From Tetranychus cinnabarinus (Eukaryota; Arthropoda; Arachnida; Trombidiformes; Tetranychidae): a DNA stretch of 64,000 bases. Below the pieces are notes generated by a model. It saw nothing but the letters and a program-made list of their open reading frames with translations. It had not been told where the DNA came from and ran no database searches. Positions 44,068 to 56,019 of the stretch are shown piece by piece (the stretch's first letter is position 1; each line of letters starts with the position of its first letter). The DNA lies in assembly GCA_022266195.1 (NCBI GenBank), contig WHVY01000002.1:11671001-11735000 (forward strand), written 5' to 3'. The translations under genes and the position numbers were made by a program.

Positions 44068-45600
44068 ATGATTGAAAGGATTTTTAAACTGAAGCCTTCG
44101 AATCTTGCTCGATACTTGAAGCCTTTTTTATACAAACTGATTGGTTGGACTGGTGAATCCGATATTGAAACAAGAAAAGTTTTGGCTCGTTTCGATTATT
44201 TAAATCAATTGTTTCTTGTTAGTTTATGTGGTGGACAAAAGCAAGAATACGGTAAGCCAATCTCTAGAAAAGTATGGTTAGCAAACTGGATCGCTCGTAT
44301 TGCAGTCATTTACACATTTACAAGAGTAAATCTGTTCATGTACTTTCAAGACGATCAAAAAATTGATTTATATTTGGCTAATTTGATTTCCGAAGATGAA
44401 ACGCCGAGTAAAACTTCGATGCTTGTATTGACAAACATTACTATTTTCAATCTTTTTGTGCTCCGTGAATACATTCATTATATCGAACGTTGTGGTCACC
44501 TAACATCATTAAGATATTTCCATGATGTTCGTATTCATGGCGTTACATATGAACCCTTAATGTTTAACAAGAGATGCTCACAAATATTCAGTACAACCTG
44601 CCATCTATTCATATTAAATGGGATCCGACTCTTGTTTTTATTTTTACTTATGCATTATCACTAACAATAATGTTGCGTCTCTATTTTCCGGCAACTTATT
44701 CAACTAAAATGCACATTTTATTCATGATTTTACATATTCCTATTGAAACTGTTGCATTTATAACACTTTTCTCTGCTTTAGCTTCAATTGGAGTATATCT
44801 TTGGACTTTGGGTGCGTTTCACATAGCCCGTGTAGATAGTATCGTTGACCAGATCAAATATTGTCTCAATAAGCCTCCCTTAAGCCAAGCCAATTTGAGG
44901 CAGATTAATGAAAGAGTGATTCTGGTTTCTAATTATATCGATAAATCCAATGGTCAAATAAATTATTTGCTTCTCTACCTGGATGGACTGATTGCAATTG
45001 AAGCTGACATTATGTTGTTATTTTCACTAATTTATAAACTTTTTCCAGATTTCATTTCTAAACTTGTCTCATTTGGTGGCATTACAACCCATTTTTTCCT
45101 CGTAATTGGCACTTATTGGGCATCTCGATATCATGTAAAAGTAAGTGTTATTGGGTTATTTGCAGATCATGTTTACAATTACTTTATTTCATACTCTAAG
45201 GTGATGAAGATACATGGATACTAAACGAAACTTGTATTGAATGCAAGAGCTAATTGCTTAGCTAAATTCAAGGTGCGATTACAATTTTATAAATATCCTT
45301 ATAAAGCTCAGTTCAAGACAAGATTTGCTACTGTTTTTCAAAACATTTACACAGGGCTTGGAGATTCAGGATAGAATCAATGAGAATAAAACTGGTATTG
45401 CAATTGGAGATTTTGGCATGATCACACCTCGATTTGCTCTGATCGTAAGTGGAATGCTTTTCTCATGCGCATTATGTGTTCGAAGGAATCATATTTCATT
45501 TTATTCGCTTATTTCAGTTTATATTGGAAAATATCAACGTCATTATGCTTCTAACGGTCAATATCAATTCTTTGGTTTATTCATCATAAACAGCCTTGAA
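44068..45600 (+). pseudogene. Gustatory receptor pseudogene, array copy 5 (nearly intact)
   Basis: All four exons are present. The first exon begins MIERIFKLKPSNLARYLKPF and carries a single missing base near 44640, inside the NGIRLL…TYALSLT segment, moving the rest to another frame; that frame stays open to the donor at about 45140. Exon 2 (about 45201 on) has an in-frame stop just after HGY (TAC TAA). Exon 3 is at about 45355-45444, exon 4 from 45517 with changed C-terminal codons. Few lesions, so inactivation is recent. It defines a third sequence type with the copy at 42600. Confidence 0.85.
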
Positions 45601-46235
45601 GTACCAGTACGCTTCACATAATAATCATGATAATGTACATAATTAGGGGATTTTTTATCGTTATTTTCATTAATTTTTAATCTTTTTCCAGATTTCGTAC
45701 AATTCTTTGGTTGAAACTTCTCAAGTAGCTATCAAATGGCTTCAAGTTTTACATAACCTGGATAACTCGCTGCTGCAACTACTATTTACACGACAATTTA
45801 TAAGCAGGTTTAAGTAAAATTTGTAACTTTTTACCATTGACTTTGCTTAGAGTCAAATGATTTTTGCCTATTAAACTGACTCTATTGATCCAAAGAGGCA
45901 ATAGCGAACATAAGTACTCGCAGAAAGGATTGAAAATGAAGGAAGTTAGCCGTCAAATTATTGGGTGAAATACGATATTTGATCAATTTTGTTTTGTCAC
46001 AAAGCTTTACAATAAAATCAGTATATGATTGATTTTGATTTGATACATTCGTTAGTTAATTCATAATGATTATCCTTCGTGATCATGAACATTTGCAAAT
46101 ATTTACAAAACAGTAAACAAACAGTTGAAACAATAAACTACGTTTTCTTTTTTGTTGAATTGTTCTTCTTGTGCAATTAAATTGTTTAAATTATAAAAAA
46201 ATACGAAAAATCTTTGCGTAATTGCATGTAAGCAA

Positions 46236-46440
46236 ATGATTGAAATAATGAGAAACTAAAGCCATTGAATTTTCGCGATAGATATTTAACATCACTTAGA
46301 TTTTTCATTGACATTCGTATTCATGGAGTTACGTGTGAATCCGTTACAATGTTTGATAAAAGATGTTCATTCACATCTTTCAGAAAATTTTTTCATCTAT
46401 TGATGGTAAACGGAATGAACCTTTTCATTTTTCTCTGTAA
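46236..46440 (+). pseudogene. Gustatory receptor fragment, array copy 6
   Basis: Starts MIEIMRN-like with a shifted frame at once (ATGAGAAACTAAAGCC). It jumps within 35 bp from the LKPLNFR codons to the YLTSLRFFIDIRIHGVTCE region, then decays after HLLMVNGM. No later exons. A very similar truncated relic starts at 52994, so both probably descend from one damaged unit. Confidence 0.75.
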
Positions 46441-46840
46441 ATAGTGAAACCATGAACCTGTTTTGTATGTTTGTTTAGTTTGACTTATTCAACAATCTCG
46501 ACATACGTTATTCAATCAATTTATTAATTGAGTTTCAATCGGAAATTCTTGCAACACATCCTTGTTTGATTCTGATTTGATGCATTCAATATTCAATGCA
46601 TAATGATCGTTCATTCGTGATCTTAAACACTTAGATGCGTTTAAAAAACAATAACGTTAGGCTGTTTTCAGTGAGTAGATTACGATTTTTTTCAGATCAA
46701 TAAAGTTTGATAAAAATAGTTGTAAGAAAACCCAAGAAAACTAAAACTTGTATTTTTGTTTATTCAATTGTTCTTTTTTACCAATTTATTGGTTTAAAAT
46801 ATCCAAAATTTTCCTGTTTAAAATTACAATTGTAATTGAA

Positions 46841-47295
46841 ATGCTTGAGAAACTGAAGACAACGAATTTCCGTCAATGTTTCAAGTCTTTTTTATACAAC
46901 TGATTGGTTGGACTGATGAATCCGATATTGAAACAAGAAGAGCTTTAGTTCGTTTCGGTTACTTAAATCATTTGTTTTTGTGAGTTATGTGGTTGACAAA
47001 AGCAAAAATACGATAAGCCAATCCCCAGAAAAGTATGGATAGCGAACTGGATCGCTCGTGTTTCAGTTATTTACACAATGGCCCGATCAACATCGAATCA
47101 ATGGTAACCAGACTGGCATATCGGGAACTTGTGAAACTGATTACACCTGAGTTTGCTCTTATTGTGAGCTTTTTTGGTGTAAATATTCTGAATTCATATA
47201 AATGCTATTACATTTTATCGCAGTTTATATTGGGAAACATCAACTTCATTATTCTTTTAACTTGTAATATCAATTCTGCGGTTGAAACCTCATAA
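46841..47295 (+). pseudogene. Gustatory receptor pseudogene with exon 1 joined directly to exon 3, array copy 7
   Basis: 5' part of exon 1 from ATG 46841 (MLEKLKTTNFRQCFKSFLYN…), frameshifted within the first 25 codons and with a stop near 46978. At about 47080, after the VIYTMAR codons, it runs straight into exon 3 sequence (CGAATCAATGGTAACCAGAC…), then a donor and exon 4 (47224-47295, FILGNINFIILLTCNINSAV). About 900 bp of exon 1 and all of exon 2 are deleted. A GATC-like microhomology lies at the junction. Confidence 0.8.
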
Positions 47296-48051
47296 GTTGT
47301 TATCAAAATGGCTTCAAGTATCAGTACGTTTTAGTCAAACTGCATAACTCCAATGTTGCTCCAATCATTATATCGACGAGTGATAAACAGGTTATCTTAA
47401 TGAGACTTCGCTATTAATTTCCAGCCCATATTGATCAACTTCGATCAATTCAACAGTTTTTGCAATAAACCATTTCACAGTATTACCTAAACATATCTGT
47501 GATATTTTTTCATTTAATAATCATTTACTTAAATTATCAAAACAAATCTAAGCGATCGAATCAGTCTATTGTGTGATCGATTTGCGTGTTAAAATTACAG
47601 AAATCTTTGAATAAGCGAAAAAATTGAAATTAATTATTATAAAGCCATGCAAAGATGAAATGCGCTAGTTTAATCAATATTGATTTGATTTTAGTCACAA
47701 ATTTTGTCACCAGTAATTGATTGCTTTGATTTAATTATAATGATTATATTATGTGATTATATTAATAATGATCAGATGTTCGTGTATATGAACATTTAGA
47801 TCAACTTAACGAAACAGTTTTCATTAAATGAAAAGTTAAATGATCTGAAATGTATTTTAATAAGACAAAATTAATAAGTTTGAATCAATTTTCAATTTGA
47901 ATCGTGAAAACGAGTCTAATTTTCTGATATTATGTGAAATTAAGCCCTCCTTTTAATTGAATAAATGAAATTTTAATGAATGCTTTATTCGGCAATAACT
48001 ACGAGGCATCCTTAATTGTTTAGTTTAGCAATCGATTTATGTTTATCACTC

Positions 48052-48162
48052 TTCCGTGCTCATGAACCCTTCCATAAATTTCACAATCAAAGCAAAACAA
48101 GATTAAACTGCAACAAAATGTATTATATTTCAGATCAAACTCCAAGTTAGTAAGAGCAGTTA
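48052..48162 (+). promoter_or_regulatory. Conserved receptor upstream module (gene at 48272)
   Basis: Block 1 variant TTCCGTGCTCATGAACCCTT at 48052; block 2 TTTCAGATCAAACTCCAAGT at 48128, followed by TAAGAGCAGTT. Block 1 is about 220 bp before the ATG. Confidence 0.5.
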
Positions 48163-48271
48163 GAGATCGAAGGATTTTCATTTTTATTATTTTCATGAAA
48201 ATGTTTTCTTTGTGTATTTAAACAGATTTAATTAATATAAAAATGAAATTTTGAAGTGTAGTGAAGTTGAA

Positions 48272-49799
48272 ATGATTGAGAAACTGAAGTCATTGAATTT
48301 CCGTCGTTATTTGAAGCCTTTTTTATACAAACTGATTGGTTGGACTGGTGAATCCGATAGTGAGACAAGAATAGCTTTAGCTCGTTTCGATTATCTCAAT
48401 CAATTGTTTCTTGTTAGTTTATGTGGTGGACAAAAGCAAGAATACGATAAACCAATCTCTAGAAAAGTATGGATAGCGAACTGGATCGCCCGTTTTTCAG
48501 TCATTTACACAGTCATTCGAATGAGTCTCTTCATATGCTACCAAGGAAATGCTGAGGTTGATTTATACTTAGCAAATTTGATTCCCGAAGATGTACAGCC
48601 GATGAAAACAGCCTTTCTCATATTAACTATTATTATCTTTTCCATCCTGTTTGCTGTTCGTGAGTACGTTCATTACATCGAACGTGCTGGCTATCTAATA
48701 TCATTTAGATTTTTCCTTGACATTCGTATTCATGGAGTTTCTTGTGAGCGTTTTAATTTGAATAAGAGATGTTCACAATTTCTCAATAAGATTTGCCATC
48801 TATTCATGGTAAATGGAATACGAATCTTGATTTTCATGTGCACTTATACATTATCATTTACATTTATACTGCGTCTTTATTTTCCGTCCACTTATTCAAC
48901 CAAATTGCACGTCTTTTTCATCATTTTACATATTTCCATTGAAACTGTTGCTTTGTTAGCACTTTTCTCTTCTTCGATTTGTATTGGAATATATTGTTGG
49001 ACTTTAGCTTTTTTGGTTACTTCAGGCATAGACAGCGCTATTGACCATATTAAATACTGTCTAAATAAACCTTTTTTAAGTCAAGTTAAACTGAAGCAGA
49101 TCAATGAACGAGTTATTGAGGTTTTAAATACAATGGATCAGTCTAATCGTCAAATAAATTATTTAATGCTCTTTCTCGATGGACTGATAGCAGTTGCAAG
49201 TGACCTTTTGTTGTTATTTTCATTGATTTTCAATCTTTTTCCAGATTTCATTTCTAAAATCATTACAATCGGAGGCATAACAATCCATTTTTTCCTCGTG
49301 ATCGGCAACTATTGGGCAGCTCGTTATTATGTTAAAGTAAGTGTCACTTGCATCTTGAGATTTTATGTAATTTTTCGTAATGTTTTTCTCTGCAGGTCCT
49401 AAGCGTACATGGATATTATACTAAACTTGTATTGAATACAGCAAACATAGGTCCAGCTCGATTCAAGGTGCGTCACTTGCTGCAAGTTGACCAATGCTCA
49501 GAGCAATTGAATGTATTCTGCAACTAGTCTGCAATTCGCTGTCTCTTAGTAAAAAATTAATATTATACTGTTGAAAAACATTTGCTCAGGCTTTAGAGAT
49601 TCAAGATCGAATCAATAGAAACAAATCTGGTTTCGAAATCGGGGATTTTGGACTGATTACTCCTCTGTTTGCTCTTATTGTGAGTTTTTTATTTCGTTTT
49701 ACACCAATGTTGATACACTTTATTCATTGATTTCAGTTTATTTTGGAAAATATCAATTTCATTATGCTTTTAACTTGCAATATCAATTCGCTGGTCTGA
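48272..49799 (+). CDS. Gustatory receptor, array copy 8 (4 exons, intact; mosaic)
   Basis: Exons 48272-49336, 49396-49467, 49590-49679 and 49737-49799 encode 429 residues, all introns phase 0. The first half matches the copies at 37137 and 40364 (AGYLISFRFFLDIRIHGVSCERFNLNKRCSQ). The second half matches the copy at 62564 (LRLYFPSTYSTKLHVFFIILH, IDHIKYCLNKPFLSQ, LFSLIFNLFPDFISK, IGNYWAARYYVK), and the last exon ends three residues early at NSLV, as in the copy at 56020. It thus looks like a conversion product of two subfamilies. The ILTIIIFSILFAVREY segment matches the pseudogene at 39319. Start is the first in-frame ATG; the frame is open further upstream without one. Confidence 0.8.
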
Positions 49800-50495
49800 T
49801 ATATGATGAAACATGCACTTTATTCAACGAACTGGATCGAAGCATCGGAATGCTTTCCAAAAGACATTGATCTGTTCAACTCAGATATATGATTATTGCA
49901 CTTTTACAGAAAATTTCTGTTTCTGAAGATGTCCTCAAGCCTAACAATTTAATATGAAAAATAAGTAGAAGCTAATCATCGTACAGAATCTCTGGCGAAA
50001 TGTTTATATCTTGCAATTTAATGTAAAATTAGCATTGTCATTAACATTTAAAGTAATGCAAAATGGAAGAGATGATCTTTAATGCTCATTTTAACGTTAA
50101 ATAAACCCAAATGCTGAATGAGAGTTACAAATGTTTGATAAATGGTCTGAAATGTATTGTAATAAGAACAAATTTAATAATTTTCTGCAGGGCGCAGACA
50201 AAAATGAATCTAACGAAGTTCACAAAGGATGTACAATACCTTCAGGCGATTCAAAAGTTTTCACGGATTTGCAATAACTGAAAACACAATTATGATAATA
50301 TTTTAGAGAGCTTTTTATTGATACTTTGATTAATTTATGAAAAATAAAATCGAGACGATTGATTATCGTAATGCATAATGAATAGCTTCCTGACAGGCTA
50401 TCCAGTCAATTGTGTGATTGATTTGCATGTTTAAATTACAGAAAATCTTTGAATCTTAGAATCGAGTGAAATCAGTTAACCGAATTGTATCAACT

Positions 50496-50544
50496 GATCG
50501 ATCCAAAGAGTAAAGGAAGATCTCCTTTACTCTTTGGATCGATC
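50496..50544. repeat. Perfect 22-bp inverted repeat with 5-nt loop, inserted in spacer
   Basis: The arm 50496-50517 (GATCGATCCAAAGAGTAAAG + GA) is exactly complemented by 50523-50544, leaving AGATC as loop. The paralogous spacer near 54995-55020 reads CAACTGATCGATCTATGGCAAAG without it, so the palindrome is an insertion at GATCGATC. Confidence 0.9.
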
Positions 50545-50661
50545 TATGACAAAGATGAAAAGAGCAGTTTAATCAATATTATCAATGTCATTCTGTCAAA
50601 AGCTTTATAACACACAGTATTTGCTTGATTTTGATTTACATATTTAATATTCAATTCGCTC

Positions 50662-50760
50662 TTTCGTGATTTTCAACATTTAAATACGTATTATACAGAA
50701 AGTAAACAAACAGTTTTCAGACTGTATTTTAGATTAATCTGCAACTTTATTAAAAACAGT
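50662..50760 (+). promoter_or_regulatory. Conserved receptor upstream module (gene at 50885)
   Basis: Block 1 variant TTCGTGATTTTCAACATTTA at 50662 (223 bp before ATG); block 2 variant TTTTAGATTAATCTGCAACT at about 50727, followed by TTATTAAAAACAG. Confidence 0.45.
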
Positions 50761-50884
50761 CGACCGTGAATAGAGAAACTGCAGCAACTATTAAATAAAT
50801 AACTAATAAATTGTTATTCTTTAGTAAATCGTTTCAAAATATAAAAATTTTCTCATTACAATTGTGAATATTAAGATAATTGCA

Positions 50885-52453
50885 ATGTTTCAGAAGCTGA
50901 AGTCATTGAATTTCCGTCGAAATTTGAAGTCTTTTTTGTGTAAACTGATTGGTTGGACTGGTGAATCCGATATCGAAACAAGAAGAGCTTTGGCTCGTTT
51001 CGATTATCTCAATCAATTATTGCTTGTGAGTTTATGTGGTGGACAAAAGCAAGAATACGATAAACCAATAACTCGAAGAGTATGGATAGCAAACTGGATT
51101 GTTCGTATTTCAGTTATTTACACGATGATCCGATTAAGTCTGTTCATGTATTACCAAGGAAATGATGTGATTGATTTATATTTGGCGAATTTCCTTCCCG
51201 AAGATGTACAGCCGATGAAATCAGCGTTTCTTATTTTGACGAACATTACCTTTTTAACCCTTTTTCTGCTCCGTGAATACATTCATTACATCGAACGTGC
51301 TGGCTATCTAATATCGTTAAGATATCTACTTGACATTCGTATTCACGGAGTTTCTTATGAGCATTTTATGTTGAATAAAAGATGTGCACAAATGTTTAAT
51401 AAGATTTGCCATCTATTCATGATAAATGGAATACGCCTCTCGATTTCCGCTTGCATTGCCGCATTTTTAATAACAATCACCTTTCGTTTCTATTTTCCTG
51501 GTAACTTTTCAACTAAAATGCACGTCTTTTACGCCATTTTGCATATTCCTATCGAAACTATTGCATTAATGACAATTTTCACTGCTTTGATCAACATTGG
51601 AATATATCTTTGGACTTTTGCTGCGTTGGTCACTTCACGCATAGATAGCCTTATTGACCAAATCAAATACTGTCTGAATAAACCTTGTTTAAGTGAAGCT
51701 GAACTAAGACAGATTAATTACCAAGTGATCCATGTTTTCAATAATATAGACGACTCTAGTCGCCAATTGAAATACTTGCTTCTCTATTTGGATGGACTAA
51801 TTGCAATAGAAGCTGACATTATACTGTTATTTGCATTAATTTATAAACTGTTTCCAGATTTCATTTCTAAACTTGTTTCATTTGGAGGCTTTTTGATCCA
51901 CTTTTTTCTCGTAATTGGCACTTATTGGGCATCGAGTTATTATATCAAAGTAAGCTTCAGTTTATTTTTAAATTTACTATCACTTATTTTTTCATGTTAT
52001 TCTTTGCAGGTGCTAAGCGTGCATGGATATTATACTAAACTTATAATGAATACAGGAAAGATATGTCCAGCTCGATTCAAAGTACGTAACCTTCTGAAAG
52101 TTTCCCAATGCTCAGAGCCATTAAATGTGCTCCGAAGTTGGAATAACTAGCCTTTCTTTGCTTGTCTTTCAGTAAAAACTGACATTTTATTGATGAAAAA
52201 CATTTGCTCAGGCTTTAGAGATTCAAGATCGAATCAATGGGAACCAAACTGGCATCGCAATCGGAGACTTCGGACTGATTACCCCTCAGTTCGCTCTTAT
52301 TGTAAGTTTCTTAGTGCTAAATTTTTATCTGGATTTGAATATCTTGATAAATGCTAATATATTGTTATTCATTGATCACAGTTTATATTGGAAAATATCA
52401 ACTTCATCATGCTTCTAACTTGCAATATCAATTCTTTGGTTGAAATTTCATAA
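50885..52453 (+). CDS. Gustatory receptor, array copy 9 (4 exons, intact)
   Basis: Exons 50885-51949, 52010-52081, 52212-52301 and 52382-52453 encode 432 residues with three phase-0 introns. Begins MFQKLKSLNFRRNLKSFLCK; the usual LYK is LCK here. Core family segments are intact (LIGWTGESDIETRRAL, IRIHGVSYEHFMLNKRCAQ, LRQINYQVIHVFNNIDDSSRQ, LLLYLDGLIAIEADIILLFA, IGTYWASSYYIK; exon 2 VLSVHGYYTKLIMNTGKICP; exon 3 ending GDFGLITPQFALI; exon 4 NFIMLLTCNINSLVEIS). It belongs with the copies at 37137 and 40364. The frame is open upstream of the ATG without another Met, which decided the start. Confidence 0.8.
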
Positions 52454-52993
52454 GTTTTTATCAAACTAATAGCTGCAAGTACCAGTTACACATAACCAGC
52501 ATAACTCGTAAAAAGTTTTGACTGTCTGTTCGTTTTTTCAACAAGAATCAAAACTAATATCGCACAGTAACATAGCAAAGTAACATAATATACATGAAGG
52601 ACATATATCAACTTCGGTCAATTGAACTGTTTTTGCAATGACCTAAAAAGTTGTGATATTAATCAATAGCCCCAATAGCCATTTACTTTGGTTAAATTAT
52701 GAATTCATAAAATATCTACTTTCTAGGTTGTCTACAAAGTTTGTATCATTGAATGTATAAATGAACTCTGCCACTTTTTACTATTGACTTTGCTTGGATT
52801 GAATTGACTCAATAATTCCAGAGAGACAATTGCGAACATAAATGACCAGAGAAAGGATTGAAAATAAAGGAAGTGAGGCGTCAAATTGTGGGTTATAATA
52901 CGCTATTTAATCAATTTTATTTCAGTCAAGTTTTCTTTTTTGTTAAATTGTTTAAAATATTACAAAAATTTCTGCGTAATTGCATGTAATCAA

Positions 52994-53130
52994 ATGATTG
53001 AAGCGATGAGAAACTGAAGCTATCGAAGAAAATTTACCGTCCAATATCATTTAGATTTTTCCTTGACATTCATACTCATGGAGTTATAATAAGCATGAAT
53101 GGGTTACAATGTAGAATAAAAGATTACTAG
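52994..53130 (+). pseudogene. Gustatory receptor fragment, array copy 10
   Basis: ATGATTGAAGCGATGAGAAA followed directly by the ISFRFFLDIHTHGV codons and a degenerate N-K-R stretch, then spacer sequence. About 130 codons are missing between the two parts. Same architecture as the relic at 46236. Confidence 0.75.
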
Positions 53131-53508
53131 AGAACTTATTCAACTAGCTCGAAATACGTTATTAAATCAATTTGTGAATTTAGTTAAACTAGATTCCGAT
53201 TTAAAATCTGAAATCCTTGCAACAAACCCTTGTTTGATTGATTATGATTTGATGCATTCGTTATACAATACATAATGATCATTTGTGATCGTGAACATAA
53301 AGATATATTTTAGCAAAACAATATAACGTTTTCAGCGAGTAGATTCAGAAGTATTGCAAACCAATCTACAAGTGGGATAAAAACAGTTGTAAGAAAATTG
53401 GAGAAATTGAAACTAAAAACGTGATTAAATTGTTCTTCTTTAGCAATTTATTATTTTAAAATATAATAAAACACAAAATATACCTGCATAACTATATGCA
53501 AATAAGCA

Positions 53509-54551
53509 AATATTCAATAAGATTTGTCATCTATTCATGATAAATGGAATACGTCTCTTGATTTCCTCTTGTTTTATTGCATTTATAGTAACAATTTCCC
53601 TTCGTTTATATTTTCTGGGAAATTTCGAGACTAAAATGCACGTCCTTTTTATAATTTTACATGTTCCTATTGAAACTATTGCATTTATGACAATTTTTAC
53701 TTCATTAGCTTCTATTGGAGTATATCTTTGGACTATCACTGCATTGATCATGGCACGCATAGATAGTATTATTGACCAAATCAAATATTGTCTAAATAAA
53801 CCTGATTTAAGTGAAGCTGATCTGATAAAAGTTAATCACCAAGTGGTCCATGTTTTCAATAATATTGATAAATCTAGTCGTAATTTGAATTACATTGAAT
53901 AATTAATTTGAATTGTCGTATTTGCTTCTCTACTTAGATGGACTAATAGCAATAGAAGCTGACATTGTGCTGCTATTTGCATTAATTTATAAACTTTTTC
54001 TGATCTGGTTTCAAAGCTAATCTCATTTGGAGGCATTACGATCCATATTTTTCTCGTAATTAGCTCTTATTGGGCATCGAGTTATTATATCAAAGTAAGC
54101 ATCAGTTTATATTTAAATTTACTATCACTTATTTTTTCTTGTTATTCTTTGCAGTGCTAAGTGTGCATGGATATTATACGAAACTTATATTGAATACACA
54201 AACGATATGTCCAGCTCGATTCAAGGTACGTAACTTTGCTCAGAAATATTCAATCTTTTCTTTTGTGCTGTCTTTCAGTCTGAAACGCATTCAAAAAACT
54301 GACATTTTATTGATGAAAAACATTTGCTCAGGCTTTAGAGATTCAAGACCGAATCAATGCAAACCAAACTGGCATCCTAATCGGGGACTTTGGACTGATT
54401 ACTCCTGAGTTTGCTCTTATTGTGAGTTTTCAATTTACTGGATTCATAAAAGGCTAATACATTTTATTCATTTATCGCAGTTTTTTTTGGAAAATATCAA
54501 CTTCATCATGCTTCTAACTTGCAATATCAATTCTTTGGTTGAAATGCAATA
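53509..54551 (+). pseudogene. Gustatory receptor pseudogene lacking its 5' half, array copy 11
   Basis: Begins inside exon 1 at FNKICHLFMINGIRLLISSC and is open to about 53902. A small insertion carrying a TAA (near 53898-53920) breaks it before LLLYLDGLIAIEADIVLLFA. A one-base loss in KLF-LIWFQS shifts frame again. Exon 2 at about 54155-54225 has lost its first G (GCAG|TGCTAAG). Exon 3 (54334-54423) and exon 4 (about 54480-54551) are well preserved. Upstream of 53509 is ordinary promoter-like spacer, so the first ~190 codons were deleted cleanly. Confidence 0.85.
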
Positions 54552-55029
54552 AGTTGTTATCAAACTCGCGCCAAGCACCAGTACGCTTTATAATATAACC
54601 AAAATAACTCGCTGCTTTAATTGTTAAATACATGACAATGTTAAACAGGTTTTCTCAACGCGACCTCGCGAGTGAAAATATTAATTTACCGTTCTCTTTT
54701 ATTTCAGGAGGACTCAAAACTCGGAAGGTAATGTAAGAAAGTTTATGATCGACATCACCCTCGATCAATTGAAATGTTTGCAATATTCCTGAATATGTTT
54801 GTGTAATTAAAGCATCTAATAGACATTTACTTGGTTAAATATGAAAAATAAAATCGAGACTAAATTCATTATCGAAATAAATGTAACTAGCTTCCTGACA
54901 AGCTATTCAGTCTATCGTGTGATTGATTTGCATGTTAAAATTACAGAAAATCTTTAAATCTCACAAAAGGTTGAAATCAATTAACTAAATTAAATCAACT
55001 GATCGATCTATGGCAAAGATGAAAAAAGC

Positions 55030-55497
55030 AGTTTAACCTAAATGCCAATATTCGGTGCAGAACGACCTTGTTCAACCGGGTAGAAATATTACAATCACAT
55101 CCCATGGAACCGTGATAAAGTGCCGTGGAACCAAAATGACATTAAAGTCCATTGTCAGTTCCTTATTCGCCGTGTAGGCGCTAGCTCAAAATATGTCAGA
55201 TCTAGCGACTTTTTAACCTGTTTGCTAAATCATACTAACCTGTCGATCGAACATGTAACATAAAACTGACAAAATCGACAAATAAGATAAACATGTTAGG
55301 TCACGGAATTCTTGATACCCCTAATATTATTGAAAAAAGCGCTAATCCCACGAAGTGACATTATCAGAGGTTTGACAGTATTCATTTCAGTTTATATTGG
55401 AAATATCAACTTCAACAGATCAACAGAAAAATATTAAATATTAAAAAAATTGAATATCAAGTAAAGTATAATTGAATTGTAATTGTATCATAAAATT
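55030..55497. mobile_element. Foreign insertion in an inter-receptor spacer
   Basis: Spacer homology (…GGCAAAGATGAAAAAAGCAG) stops near 55040 and resumes near 55498 (CAATCAATATTATCAATTTA). The inserted ~450 bp are less AT-rich than the surroundings. They include GCCGTGTAGGCGCTAGCTC and CTAATCCCACGAAGTGACAT, the latter nearly identical to 19932-19951. A scrap of receptor exon 4 (about 55389-55415, TTTCAGTTTATATTGGAAAT) sits at its right side. No open frame of size. Probably a non-autonomous transposon or its remnant; ends not resolved. Confidence 0.5.
55381..55415 (+). pseudogene. Scrap of gustatory receptor exon 4
   Basis: Acceptor plus the first codons of exon 4 (ATTTCAG|TTTATATTGGAAATATCAAC) with one base lost from the GGAAAA run; the remainder of the gene is absent. 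Confidence 0.6.
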
Positions 55498-56019
55498 ACA
55501 ATCAATATTATCAATTTAATTTTATTCGTAAATTTTGTCACTCAGCTATTGATTAATTTGAATTAATTTTTAATCAACATTTATTCGTGACTATGAACAT
55601 TTAGATGAATCAAACAGACGCTTTTCGTCACATAGAAAAGTAATTGATCTGAAATGTATTGGAATAAAAAATTTAATTAGAAACAATATTCTTGAATATG
55701 CGACAAAGCCTTTCTTGTGTGCAACTAAATAAATATTTAATGAATATTTGACTCTACGATAGATTTACAATTGATTTACAATTATCACTCTTTCGTGCTA
55801 AAATATTTCGATAAGGTTATCAATCAATGAAAAAATAGACTGCACTGGAACCAACCAGTATTTCAGATCAATCTCCAAGTTATAAAGAGTTGTATCATCG
55901 TGAGATTTCCATTTCCATCAGATCTTCTCTTTCTTCGTTTGCTTGTATCTAAACAAACTTACTTTCGATTTACTTCAAAATAATGTAAATTATTTCCGTG
56001 GCTCATCATATGTGTTTTA

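Larger units (their letters stand above)
49800..50884. other. Inter-receptor spacer with inserted hairpin
   Basis: 3' flank and upstream spacer. The 3' flank (CTGGTCTGATATATGATGAA… to TTTCCAAAAGACA) is shared with the flank after the copy at 56020 (58520-58590), marking a common duplication unit. A perfect 22-bp hairpin at 50496-50544 is listed separately. No coding frame. Confidence 0.6.

Noticed and set aside
44068..45600. Reading the copy-5 receptor as intact with a sequencing error
   Set aside because: Besides the one-base loss there is an independent in-frame stop in exon 2 and changed C-terminal codons, so two errors would be needed.
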